Both the position numbers and the translations under genes were made by a program. Shown one piece after another: positions 16,633-25,112 of a DNA stretch of 64,000 bases. Below the pieces are notes generated by a model that saw only the letters and a list, made by a program, of their open reading frames with translations, made no database searches and had not been told where the DNA came from. Source of the DNA: Njordibacter sp028825405. GTDB lineage: Bacteria; Pseudomonadota; Gammaproteobacteria; Pseudomonadales; Balneatricaceae. The DNA is taken from the NCBI RefSeq assembly GCF_047730065.1, contig NZ_CP159829.1, positions 2,790,001-2,854,000 of the forward strand, in the 5' to 3' direction. Numbering within the stretch: position 1 is the first letter of the stretch; each line of letters opens with the position of its first letter.

Positions 16633-18039
16633 ATGCAGTGGCTTTATTTATACTTTCCCAGCCTACAACTTGATAGCCTTTTAAACCAACAGGCGTATCA
16701 CCAACCCTGTGTTTTAGTAGATAAAAATAAAGTGGTGCAGGCTAACCCAGAAGCACGCCAATTGGGTATAAAAATAGGCACAGGCTTAGCTCAAGCTGCC
16801 CTTTTATGTGCTCAACTTAAAGTTATTGCCTACGACGCCAAACAAGAGCAGCGGTTACTGTTACAGCTAGCCCAGCGCTTGTACCAAACCAGTGCCACCT
16901 TGTACCTTGATCCGCCCCAAGGTTTGCTGTTGCAAACAAGCGATATGCTGCGCTTATATAATGGCCTTGATGCCTACTGGCAACAGTTACAACAGCCTCT
17001 CAAGGAACGTGGCTTAAACTACCACTATGCCAGTGCCCATAGCCCCTTAGCGGCACAGGTGTTGGCCCGTGTAGGTAACGACCGCCTATTAAAAGACCAG
17101 CGTCAAGCCACAAAATTACTCAGCCAATTACCCATTCATGGCGCTGGTCTAGAATATAAACTGGCCCTACAGCTGGAACGCCTTGGACTGAACACTCTAG
17201 GCCAAGCACAAGCCCTACCTAGGTCAGCACTAGGCCAGCGTTTAGGCCAAAACCTTGTCACCTATTTGCAACAACTAGACACCCACAGTGCGCCTGAGCG
17301 ATCAGCTTACCGGCCCCCTGAACACTTTCGCCAACGCTTAGAACTGCTCTATGAGATTGAGCAGAGTACGGCCTTACGCTTTCCATTAAAGCGCTTATTA
17401 AATGACCTAGAAGCTTTTTTAGGGCCACGCCAACTAAGAGTAGCAGGACTTAGTTTGGGCTTAGAGTATCGGGAACAGAACGCTGAGCGGCTACACATAG
17501 GTTGTAGTGATGGCGAATACCGTGGTGAAGCTTGGTTAGCTTTGTGCATGCTAAGGTTAGAACAATTGCAGCTACAGGCCCCTATTATTGCCATTAGCCT
17601 TAACACCAAAGGACAAATGCCATGGGCGCCTTTATCAGCACAGTTGTTTGAACCCCCAGGAGGCAAACTCACCCCTGGGCAACTGATTAGCCGTTTACAA
17701 AATAAGCTTGGAGACCATGCAGTCCAACAAGTGTATTTACGCGATGACCATCGCCCCGAACGCAGTTTTTACCAAGGCCCACCTCACAGCCATTACCAAA
17801 CTCAACCTGCCACCACAGCCTTACGTCCTAGTTTGTTATTTGCCCTGCCACAGGCTCTAGGACATAAGCCTAATCATCAGTGGTGTATCTTGTCTGGCCC
17901 CGAACGCATACAAAGTGGCTGGTGGGATAACGTAAGTATTTGCCGCGACTACTTTATTGCACGCAACCCCATGGGACAGATCTGTTGGCTATTTCGCACC
18001 CCCAGAGAGGAATGGTTTTTACATGGGTATTTCTCATGA
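16633..18039 (+). CDS. imuB: ImuB, inactive Y-family polymerase-like mutasome hub
   Basis: This 468-residue protein has the Y-family polymerase fold (palm, fingers, thumb and little finger). It acts as the adaptor that links DnaE2 to the sliding clamp and to ImuA. As in other ImuB proteins, the catalytic acids of active Y-family enzymes are missing: the N-terminal motif reads LYLYFPSLQLD and the second motif reads LQTSDMLRLYNG rather than SxDE. No synthesis by this protein itself is expected. The C-terminal tail after about residue 350 is where the clamp contact is found in studied ImuB proteins. Its stop overlaps the dnaE2 start as ATGA. Confidence 0.92.
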   Translation: MQWLYLYFPSLQLDSLLNQQAYHQPCVLVDKNKVVQANPEARQLGIKIGTGLAQAALLCAQLKVIAYDAKQEQRLLLQLAQRLYQTSATLYLDPPQGLLLQTSDMLRLYNGLDAYWQQLQQPLKERGLNYHYASAHSPLAAQVLARVGNDRLLKDQRQATKLLSQLPIHGAGLEYKLALQLERLGLNTLGQAQALPRSALGQRLGQNLVTYLQQLDTHSAPERSAYRPPEHFRQRLELLYEIEQSTALRFPLKRLLNDLEAFLGPRQLRVAGLSLGLEYREQNAERLHIGCSDGEYRGEAWLALCMLRLEQLQLQAPIIAISLNTKGQMPWAPLSAQLFEPPGGKLTPGQLISRLQNKLGDHAVQQVYLRDDHRPERSFYQGPPHSHYQTQPATTALRPSLLFALPQALGHKPNHQWCILSGPERIQSGWWDNVSICRDYFIARNPMGQICWLFRTPREEWFLHGYFS

Positions 18040-21000
18040 ATATTGCGTCTGTTGTGGACTATGCTGAGCTGCATTGTTTAAGTAATTTTAGCTTTTTAAG
18101 GGCGGCATCCCACCCCCAAGAATTGCTCCAACAAGCCCATACTTTGGGTTATAAAGCTCTGGCCCTCACCGACGAATGTTCAGTGGCTGGGGTGGTGAGA
18201 GCGTACCAGTATAAAAAGGAACAGGGTCTCAATATTAAACTCATTATTGGCAGTGAGTTTTTACTTAAACCCGATCAGCTCGAGGCCCAAGAAAGCATCG
18301 TAGTGCTGGCAAAAAACCGCCAAGGCTATGCTCAGTTATGCCAACTCATTAGCCTTGCTAGGCAGCGGTGTGAAAAGGGTCGGTATCAAGTTTATCAACA
18401 TGACTTTGAAGATCTTAGTGAGTGCTTACTTATATGGAACCCCCATCCAAATAGCATTAGTGAGTTAGGGAAAACATTAAGCACTCAACATAAACAACGC
18501 TTATGGGTAGGCTGCCACCGGCGCCTAAGTGCCTTAGACCAGAGCCTAAACACCCACTGCCAAAGCATGGCTGATACCTTTGATTTACCCATAGTGGCCC
18601 TAGGGCAGGTGATTATGCATAGTCCCGATCGGCAAATGCTACACGACACCCTCACGGCGATTCGTCTAGGTATGCCTGTTTATGCCTGCGGCTACGCCTT
18701 GCAAGCCAATCGTGAACACAGCCTGCGACCGTTGGATAAAATCGCTAAACTCTATCCATCATCATGGATACAAGCCAGTGTCACCATTGCCCAACAATGT
18801 GATTTTTGTTTATCTGAACTCAGCTACCAATACCCTGCTGAACTAGTGCCCAGTGGGTATGACGCCAACAGCTATTTGCACTACTTAGTAGAGCAAGGTA
18901 AAGCCACTCGCTTTCCCGCTGGGGTGCCCCATGACATTGCCCTCATTATAGATAAAGAGCTTAGCCTTATTGCCTCCGAAGGTTACGCACACTTTTTTTT
19001 AACCGTATATGACCTTGTTCAGTTTGCTAAGAGCCAGCACATTTTATATCAGGGTCGTGGCTCTTCCGCTAATTCTGTGGTGTGCTATTGCCTAGAAATT
19101 ACCGCCGTTGACCCCCGTCAAATACAGGTTTTATTTGAGCGATTCATTTCTAAAGAACGGGCTGAGCCACCCGATATTGATGTGGATTTTGAGCACCAAA
19201 GGCGGGAAGAAATTATTCAGTATATCTATCAAAAATATGGTCGCCACCGAGCGGCTTTAGCCGCCACCGTGATCACTTATCGCTTTAAAAGTGCCGTACG
19301 TGAAGTGGGTAAAGCCCTAGGTATTAACCTGCCCCAACTTGAACTATTTATCAAAAATGTAGACCGCAAAGACGCGAGTACCAGTTGGCATGAGCAATTA
19401 CAAAGCTTAGGTTTAGATGGTCAAAGTCACGTGGGCCAATGCTTCTTGCAACTGGTAGAAACCTTGCAAGGCTTTCCCCGTCACCTGTCACAACATGTGG
19501 GTGGTTTTATTATTAGCGCAGGGCCTCTTAGCGAACTGGTGCCTATAGAAAATGCCTCTATGGCTGAGCGCACCGTCATTCAATGGGACAAGGACGATTT
19601 AGCCAGCCTTGCCTTACTCAAGGTAGATGTTTTAGCCCTGGGCATGCTCAGCGCCATACGCCGAGCATTACACATGGTGCAACACCACCACGGACGCCAG
19701 CTTAGCTTGGCAGATATTACTCGTATGGATGATGATGCCAGGGTATATGCCATGCTGCAACAAGGTGACAGTGTAGGGGTCTTCCAAGTAGAGTCACGTG
19801 CCCAAATGAGTATGTTGCCACGCTTACAACCCGCCTGTTTTTATGACCTTGTGATTCAAATTGCCATTGTGCGCCCAGGACCTATTCAAGGGGATATGGT
19901 GCATCCATTTTTGCGCCGCCGAGCGGGTAAAGAAAGCATAGACTACCCATCACCAGAAGTGAGACAGGTATTAGAACGCACCTTAGGGGTACCTATTTTT
20001 CAAGAACAAGTTATTAAATTAGCTATGGTAGCAGCTGGTTTTAGTGGCGGTGAAGCCGATGCTTTACGACGCGCCATGTCGAGTTGGAAACGTCATGGCG
20101 AGCTAGATAAATTTCGTCATAAGCTAGTTGGGGGGATGGTGACAAGGGGTTATGACAAGGCTTTTGCAGAGCGTTTATACCAACAAATCTTAGGCTTTGG
20201 TGAATACGGTTTCCCCGAGTCTCATGCTGCTAGCTTTGCCGTTTTGACCTACGCCTCAGCTTGGCTTAAATACCATTACCCAGCAGCCTTTTACTGCGCC
20301 ATTCTTAACAGCCAACCCATGGGGTTTTATAGTGCTTCTCAATTAGTGCAAGACGCTCGCCGCCATGATGTACAAGTACTACCCGTGTGCATTAACCACA
20401 GCGCATGGGACCACAGTTTAGAAACTACTGACACAGCAGAACTGGCCATACGCTTGGGCTTACGTCAGGTCAAAGGTGTACGCCAAGGCCCTATACAAGA
20501 GTTAATAGCACAGCGCCCCCCACAAGGGTTTCAAGGCCTTTCACAGGTGCAGGCATTGCACTTGGCTAAAGGCCAACTGGAGTCACTGGCAAGTGCAAAC
20601 GCTCTCACCTGTTTCAGTGGCCACCGTTATCAAGCCCGTTGGCAATTGCTCGATAACCACCAAGACCTGCCATTACTAAGAGAAATACACGAGACCCACC
20701 CAGAACAACTGTCCGCTCCTGTCGCCTTAAATGCATTAACAGAAGACTACGCCAGCCTAAACCTGAGTTTAGAACATCATCCCATTGCCCTATTACGTCA
20801 TGCAGGTTTACTAAAAGGCTGCATAAGTACACGCCAAATGGCCCATAAACCCCACCAAAGTTTAGTGACCGCAGCAGGGTTAGTCACGGGTCGGCAAAGA
20901 CCGGGCACCGCTTCTGGAGTGACCTTTATTACCCTAGAAGATGAAACGGGTAATACTAATTTAGTGGTCTGGCAAGGCACAGCGCGAGCCCAAAGGCAGG

Positions 21001-21146
21001 CCTATTTAAATGCCAAAATATTAAAAGTAAAAGGTATTTTAGAGCGCGACCCAGACAGCCAGGTCATCCACATTATTGCCGGTAAACTGATTGATTGTAG
21101 CCACCTACTAGACCAGCTAAACATCAATTCTCGTGATTTTCATTAG
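18036..21146 (+). CDS. dnaE2: Error-prone DNA polymerase DnaE2 (ImuC)
   Basis: This 1036-residue C-family DNA polymerase alpha subunit of the DnaE2 (ImuC) type performs translesion synthesis during the SOS response. The N-terminal PHP domain starts AELHCLSNFSFLRAASHP. The polymerase core holds GRGSSANSVVCYCL and PPDIDVDFEHQRREE with the catalytic Asp pair, and later the third acid region IQWDKDDLASLALLKVDVL. The C-terminal OB domain reads RPGTASGVTFITLEDETG. The length fits DnaE2 (about 1000-1080) and is shorter than replicative DnaE. The start is the ATGA overlap with imuB at 18036; the frame extends further upstream inside imuB, which I reject. Confidence 0.95.
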   Translation: MNIASVVDYAELHCLSNFSFLRAASHPQELLQQAHTLGYKALALTDECSVAGVVRAYQYKKEQGLNIKLIIGSEFLLKPDQLEAQESIVVLAKNRQGYAQLCQLISLARQRCEKGRYQVYQHDFEDLSECLLIWNPHPNSISELGKTLSTQHKQRLWVGCHRRLSALDQSLNTHCQSMADTFDLPIVALGQVIMHSPDRQMLHDTLTAIRLGMPVYACGYALQANREHSLRPLDKIAKLYPSSWIQASVTIAQQCDFCLSELSYQYPAELVPSGYDANSYLHYLVEQGKATRFPAGVPHDIALIIDKELSLIASEGYAHFFLTVYDLVQFAKSQHILYQGRGSSANSVVCYCLEITAVDPRQIQVLFERFISKERAEPPDIDVDFEHQRREEIIQYIYQKYGRHRAALAATVITYRFKSAVREVGKALGINLPQLELFIKNVDRKDASTSWHEQLQSLGLDGQSHVGQCFLQLVETLQGFPRHLSQHVGGFIISAGPLSELVPIENASMAERTVIQWDKDDLASLALLKVDVLALGMLSAIRRALHMVQHHHGRQLSLADITRMDDDARVYAMLQQGDSVGVFQVESRAQMSMLPRLQPACFYDLVIQIAIVRPGPIQGDMVHPFLRRRAGKESIDYPSPEVRQVLERTLGVPIFQEQVIKLAMVAAGFSGGEADALRRAMSSWKRHGELDKFRHKLVGGMVTRGYDKAFAERLYQQILGFGEYGFPESHAASFAVLTYASAWLKYHYPAAFYCAILNSQPMGFYSASQLVQDARRHDVQVLPVCINHSAWDHSLETTDTAELAIRLGLRQVKGVRQGPIQELIAQRPPQGFQGLSQVQALHLAKGQLESLASANALTCFSGHRYQARWQLLDNHQDLPLLREIHETHPEQLSAPVALNALTEDYASLNLSLEHHPIALLRHAGLLKGCISTRQMAHKPHQSLVTAAGLVTGRQRPGTASGVTFITLEDETGNTNLVVWQGTARAQRQAYLNAKILKVKGILERDPDSQVIHIIAGKLIDCSHLLDQLNINSRDFH

Positions 21147-21279
21147 TGCGACCAAGTGGTAGCCATGTCAGCGGAGGGCGACCTTGTTAGCTATGCATCA
21201 GCAAGGTCAATATAAATGAATTGGGATCAGCAGCTAACATTGGGCTTGTTAGGTGGCCTCTAGCAATTGCTAAGCAAGT

Positions 21280-21317
21280 GCTTGGTAGGATTGAACTCAC
21301 CCCACCAAGCTTTTATT
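21280..21317 (+). terminator. Rho-independent terminator after dnaE2
   Basis: GCTTGGT (21280-21286) pairs with ACCAAGC (21304-21310), and TTTTATT follows directly. It is placed to end the imuA-imuB-dnaE2 transcript. The rest of the 178 bp gap to the convergent SDR gene is empty. Confidence 0.8.
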
Positions 21318-21324
21318 GATTCAT

Positions 21325-22275
21325 CTAACTGAAGTCTTTAGCGCCAGCAAACATTTCTCCGAACATAGGACTGTTAAGGTCAGTGAACTTAAATGGTAGG
21401 CCATTATCAGTGTCATAAACGTCCAGAGTTCGTTGCTGTTGGTTCTGGAACTGGACCTGTTCCATCATTGAGCGTTGGCCCTTAGCCCCTTCAATTTTTG
21501 CTTTTTTAGCCTCTCCTTGAGGGTCGTTATCATCTGAAAAATTGTACTTTTTGGATAGTTCTCCAGTAATAACCACTTGGCCACTCATTTGCGTTAACTC
21601 TGCTTCAGTGGCTTTTTCTGCCAATGCGGCCACCGCCCTACCCACATAAACTGCACTCTCTCCACCAGGGAATGACACGACTTCTGTCTGGCACCCACCC
21701 ACTGGATGAAGGGTGATTGCGTTCACCTTATGATCCTTTAATTCCAGTGCCATATCCGCCGTCAGGCGATCCATTGCTGAGTGAGCGGCGCCATAAGCAA
21801 CATCAAACGCATAGTGAAATGCGCCCGTACTAGAGGTTTGAATAATCAACCCCTGTTGCTGCGCTACCATGAGTGGAGCAACAAATTTACTCATGACGTA
21901 ACTACTGCGAACACCAACATCAAAAGCCTCGTCATAGACAGACAAGGGGCGTTCCCAAAACGATTTACCAAAGTGTGGGGCAATAGCGATTAAGCCACTA
22001 TAAGCACTGTTGACTAGAAGCTTAATGGTCTTTTGTTCAGCCGCCACCCGCCCAACAAAAGCTTCTACTGCAGCATCATCCTTTTGGTCTAGGGCACAGG
22101 CATGAATCACACCACCTGTGGCATTATCAACCGTCGCTTCTGCAGCTAAATCCTCCAACGCCTTTTTATTGCGCGCTGTAGCATAAACGATATAACCTTC
22201 TTCTTTGGCCAACGTGAGGGCAATGCCTCGACCTAGCCCACGTGATGCACCCGTTACAATTGCGACTTTGGTCAT
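21325..22275 (-). CDS. SDR family protein (DHRS1-like) lacking the catalytic lysine
   Basis: This 316-residue short-chain dehydrogenase/reductase has the cofactor motif TGASRGLG (9-16) and a VNSAYSG segment in place of NNAYGG. It most resembles the DHRS1 branch. The Tyr of the active site is at about 161, but the YxxxK lysine is a histidine: the segment reads YGAAHSAMDR (codon CAC). Ser148/149 is present. Loss of the lysine normally abolishes or strongly lowers SDR activity. The C-terminal 90 residues are charged and poorly conserved. The start at 22275 has GGGAG upstream; the frame extends to 22296. It stands alone. Confidence 0.82.
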   Translation of the reverse strand: MTKVAIVTGASRGLGRGIALTLAKEEGYIVYATARNKKALEDLAAEATVDNATGGVIHACALDQKDDAAVEAFVGRVAAEQKTIKLLVNSAYSGLIAIAPHFGKSFWERPLSVYDEAFDVGVRSSYVMSKFVAPLMVAQQQGLIIQTSSTGAFHYAFDVAYGAAHSAMDRLTADMALELKDHKVNAITLHPVGGCQTEVVSFPGGESAVYVGRAVAALAEKATEAELTQMSGQVVITGELSKKYNFSDDNDPQGEAKKAKIEGAKGQRSMMEQVQFQNQQQRTLDVYDTDNGLPFKFTDLNSPMFGEMFAGAKDFS

Positions 22276-22472
22276 AGTAAAATCTCCCTGTATCAAACAT
22301 TTTGATATCCGATTCCATTACAGGAACATGACATCTTAAAAAATAATAACGAATATTTAAACCCGTGTTTAACTATAGCGCTCGAGATCATTTATAACTA
22401 GTCTACTTTATGTACTAGCTTTTAGGCACATCCACTTTAAAAACACCAATTCAGTTATTGCAAACAAGGGCT

Positions 22473-23243
22473 TTATAGCTTAGTACCCAAGGTTAGTACT
22501 GGAAAGCTAGTGAAACCAAATCGGCCCTCACTTTCTGCTTGTGCTAGCTGAGACTGCCATGCTCTTACCTTGTCTTCATCCACACCCTGACCCAAGGCAA
22601 AATTAGCCAACACCAGTTCTGCATATGCTGCAGGCGAGTTTTTGTGACGCTGGGTTATGACAAAAGCGAGTGACTCAGTGCGGATATTGCCAAAGCCCTG
22701 CTTGGATAACTGGCCAGACAATTCGAGTGGCAGCATTTGATGATAACAGTGGGCTTTAAAAGCCTCATGTATGAGGTTATTGAGGGCCTCATCAGCACCA
22801 TGAAATTTGAAGTGATCCCAAAGTACGGACACATTAACGAAGCTGGATCTGGGTTTTAACAAGCGTCCTACTTCTGCTAATGTAGCACCCACATCTTCGA
22901 TATAATCCAAGGTTTGAATAGAGGCAATGCCATCACAAGAAGCATCGGGCAAGTCAATCTTAGCAGCCATGCTACATAAGAATTGAACGTTATTTAAGGG
23001 TTCACAGCGCTGCCTGGCCGCCGCTAATTGAGTTTCACTGGGGTCAAGCCCCACCACGTTACCATTGGTGCCCACAGCAAGTGCTATATCTTCTAACAAA
23101 TGACCCGCCCCACAGCCTATATCCAATATGGCGTCATCTACATTAAGATTAAGGGCTTGCATCACAGCTAGACGCCGTGCCACTCCAGCGCTGCTAGCTG
23201 CCATTTTTTGCTGCAGTAAACTCGCATTACCTTCAAATTTCAT
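22473..23243 (-). CDS. Class I SAM-dependent methyltransferase
   Basis: This 256-residue methyltransferase has the Rossmann-like SAM fold: motif I DIGCGAGHLL (about 43-52), the acidic loop GLDPSETQL, and the motif IV region ASIQTLDYIEDV. The sequence is of the UbiE/Coq5-like Methyltransf_11 type, but the substrate cannot be told. The ATG at 23243 has GAAGG about nine bases upstream; the track to 23258 begins with TTG and is the ribosome-binding site itself. It is transcribed away from an HxlR-type regulator, with a perfect palindrome between the two, so it may be that regulator's target. Confidence 0.85.
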   Translation of the reverse strand: MKFEGNASLLQQKMAASSAGVARRLAVMQALNLNVDDAILDIGCGAGHLLEDIALAVGTNGNVVGLDPSETQLAAARQRCEPLNNVQFLCSMAAKIDLPDASCDGIASIQTLDYIEDVGATLAEVGRLLKPRSSFVNVSVLWDHFKFHGADEALNNLIHEAFKAHCYHQMLPLELSGQLSKQGFGNIRTESLAFVITQRHKNSPAAYAELVLANFALGQGVDEDKVRAWQSQLAQAESEGRFGFTSFPVLTLGTKL

Positions 23244-23310
23244 AGTTTTTACCTTCAATAAAATCGTTCAAAAGTTAGGCTTAGTTGGATCATTAAAGTT
23301 AGCAAGATTG

Positions 23311-23324
23311 TGGTTATATAACCA
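23311..23324. promoter_or_regulatory. Perfect 14-bp palindrome between the methyltransferase and hxlR-type genes
   Basis: TGGTTATATAACCA is a perfect inverted repeat. It lies 68 bp upstream of the methyltransferase start and 125 bp upstream of the regulator start. HxlR-type proteins are dimers with winged helices that bind such short palindromes, so I infer an operator for the adjacent regulator. Confidence 0.5.
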
Positions 23325-23449
23325 GCTCAATTAAATTGTGACTCACGGGTATTTAACACTGTGACTAGAAGCACCTGTAAAGAGAATACGATATCATTGC
23401 TTGAATCTTTAACACTATTTTCATCATTAACAAAACAAAAAAGGTTATT

Positions 23450-24151
23450 ATGAGTCTTAGTTACGGACAGTTTTGCCCTGTCGCCATCACTTCAGAAATA
23501 CTTTGCACCCGCTGGACTACGCTAGTGGTGCGTGAACTGATGTGCGGTAGCACACGGTTTAACCAAATTAGACGCGGAGTGCCACTGATGTCACCGTCGC
23601 TATTGTCTAAACGTTTAACTGAACTTTCAGACCATGGAGTGGTACAAATAAAGCACGTAAAAGGTAACATGGTGGAATATCATTTATCCACTGCAGGTCG
23701 CGAGCTTATTCCTATCATTGAGTCTTTTGGAACTTGGGGAAAACGCTGGTTTAATAGTGAAGTGAATCTTAATAAACTGGACGCTTTGCTTCTCATGTGG
23801 GATATCCACCGCTTAATAAAGCCTGAAGGAATTAGCTTAGAAAGCTGTGTCGTAGAGTTCAACTTCCCCGAGCTTTCGAGTAAAAAACGACGCCATTGGA
23901 TGGTCATTAGCCAAAACGATGTAAACTACTGCATTGTTGATCCAGGCTTAGATACAGACTTACTTATCACCAGTTCTGTCAGAGGTTTAACATCTATCCA
24001 CATGGGCTATAGCAATTTCGAAGATGAGGTGAACCAGGGCTCGTTGGTCATTAGGGGCAATCCTCAGCTAGCCAAAGCCATGAGTCAATGGTTAGGGCGG
24101 AGTCCATTTGCAGGGGTGACACAACAAACGCCACAACTGAACTATGGGTAA
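23450..24151 (+). CDS. HxlR-type winged-helix transcriptional regulator with C-terminal sterol-carrier-like domain
   Basis: This 233-residue regulator has an N-terminal HxlR/MarR-like winged helix (about 1-95): CPVAITSEILCTRWTTLVVRELM, with Cys9 and Cys19, then a recognition helix in MSPSLLSKRLTEL and a wing in VVQIKHVKGNMVEYHLS. The C-terminal half (about 120-225) resembles an SCP2-type hydrophobic ligand-binding domain found in some HxlR proteins. The N-terminal cysteines could make it a redox or electrophile sensor. It has AAAGG before the ATG. It is divergent from the methyltransferase, its most likely target. Confidence 0.88.
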   Translation: MSLSYGQFCPVAITSEILCTRWTTLVVRELMCGSTRFNQIRRGVPLMSPSLLSKRLTELSDHGVVQIKHVKGNMVEYHLSTAGRELIPIIESFGTWGKRWFNSEVNLNKLDALLLMWDIHRLIKPEGISLESCVVEFNFPELSSKKRRHWMVISQNDVNYCIVDPGLDTDLLITSSVRGLTSIHMGYSNFEDEVNQGSLVIRGNPQLAKAMSQWLGRSPFAGVTQQTPQLNYG

Positions 24152-24170
24152 TAGAGCAAGTATAGTTTGA

Positions 24171-25040
24171 CTACTTAATACGCTTCACAGGCACACGTAA
24201 ATTCCTTAGGGAGCGTTTAATCGTTTTTAAATGGGCCATAGTTTCTTCACCGAGTTGCATGGTAACCCCTACAGCCAGCACATCGATAACAACCATTTGG
24301 GTAATTCGAGAAGACATGAGGGTGTTAAGTTCCTTGTCTTCATCTAAGTCGATGTATAAGGGAATTTGTACCTGCTGTGCCAAGGGTGTGTTACTTGGGC
24401 ACAGGGCAATCACCGTCGCTCCTGCATCCATGGCCAGTTGCGTACTGTGCAGCAAGTCTTTAGTGCGGCCTGTTTGTGATACCGCAATCACCACATCACC
24501 AGGTTCTAAGGTCACAGCCGCCATCGTTTGTAAGTGGGGGTCTGCATAAGCCGCCGCCGACATATTAAGGCGAAAGAACTTATGTTGTGCGTCAGTACAG
24601 ATAGGCGCTGAGGCTCCAAAGCCATAACAGTCAACTCGCTTAGACCGAGCTAAGGCCATAATAGCCTGTTCTAGGTTAGCTGCATCTAAATCAGACTTTA
24701 CCCGCATGAGGTTGCCCATGGTGGCATCAAAAATCTTTTCTTTAAATTGTTCCACCGAATCTCGGCTATCTAGGCGGAATTGTTGGTAAGACGTATTAGT
24801 GCCCAAAAACTGGGCCAAGTTAAGTTTAAAATCTTGAAATCCATCAAAGTCTAGGGCTCGGCAAAACCGCACAACGGTGGGTTCACTAACCGCAGCGGCT
24901 GCAGCCAGATCAACAATACGCATTTGCACAATTTTTGCACGATGTTCGAGCACATAGTCGGCCACCTTGCGCTCAGATTTACGCAGCTGAGGGTGAGCTT
25001 GGGCAATAATTTTAAACACGTCATGGTTAGCAATGGACAT
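24171..25040 (-). CDS. hexR: RpiR/MurR family regulator, HexR-like
   Basis: This 289-residue regulator has an N-terminal RpiR-type helix-turn-helix (about 1-77; recognition segment AVSEPTVVRFCRALDFDGFQ) and a C-terminal SIS phosphosugar-binding domain (about 120-260; YGFGASAPICTDAQHKFFRL, ISQ-like AVSQTGRTKDLL, ALCPSNTPLA). The segments match Pseudomonas HexR closely. HexR is the repressor of Entner-Doudoroff and central sugar genes and is released by 2-keto-3-deoxy-6-phosphogluconate. Unlike usual hexR it is not next to zwf or edd; it lies 73 bp downstream of a TRAP transporter in the same direction. The start is ATG 25040 or a TTG four codons earlier; neither has a strong ribosome site. Confidence 0.82.
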   Translation of the reverse strand: MSIANHDVFKIIAQAHPQLRKSERKVADYVLEHRAKIVQMRIVDLAAAAAVSEPTVVRFCRALDFDGFQDFKLNLAQFLGTNTSYQQFRLDSRDSVEQFKEKIFDATMGNLMRVKSDLDAANLEQAIMALARSKRVDCYGFGASAPICTDAQHKFFRLNMSAAAYADPHLQTMAAVTLEPGDVVIAVSQTGRTKDLLHSTQLAMDAGATVIALCPSNTPLAQQVQIPLYIDLDEDKELNTLMSSRITQMVVIDVLAVGVTMQLGEETMAHLKTIKRSLRNLRVPVKRIK

Positions 25041-25112
25041 GGGGTGAACCAAGAAAATAAGGTATTGCTAACATTCTACCCTATCACCTTTAACTCAATC
25101 CACTGCGTATCA

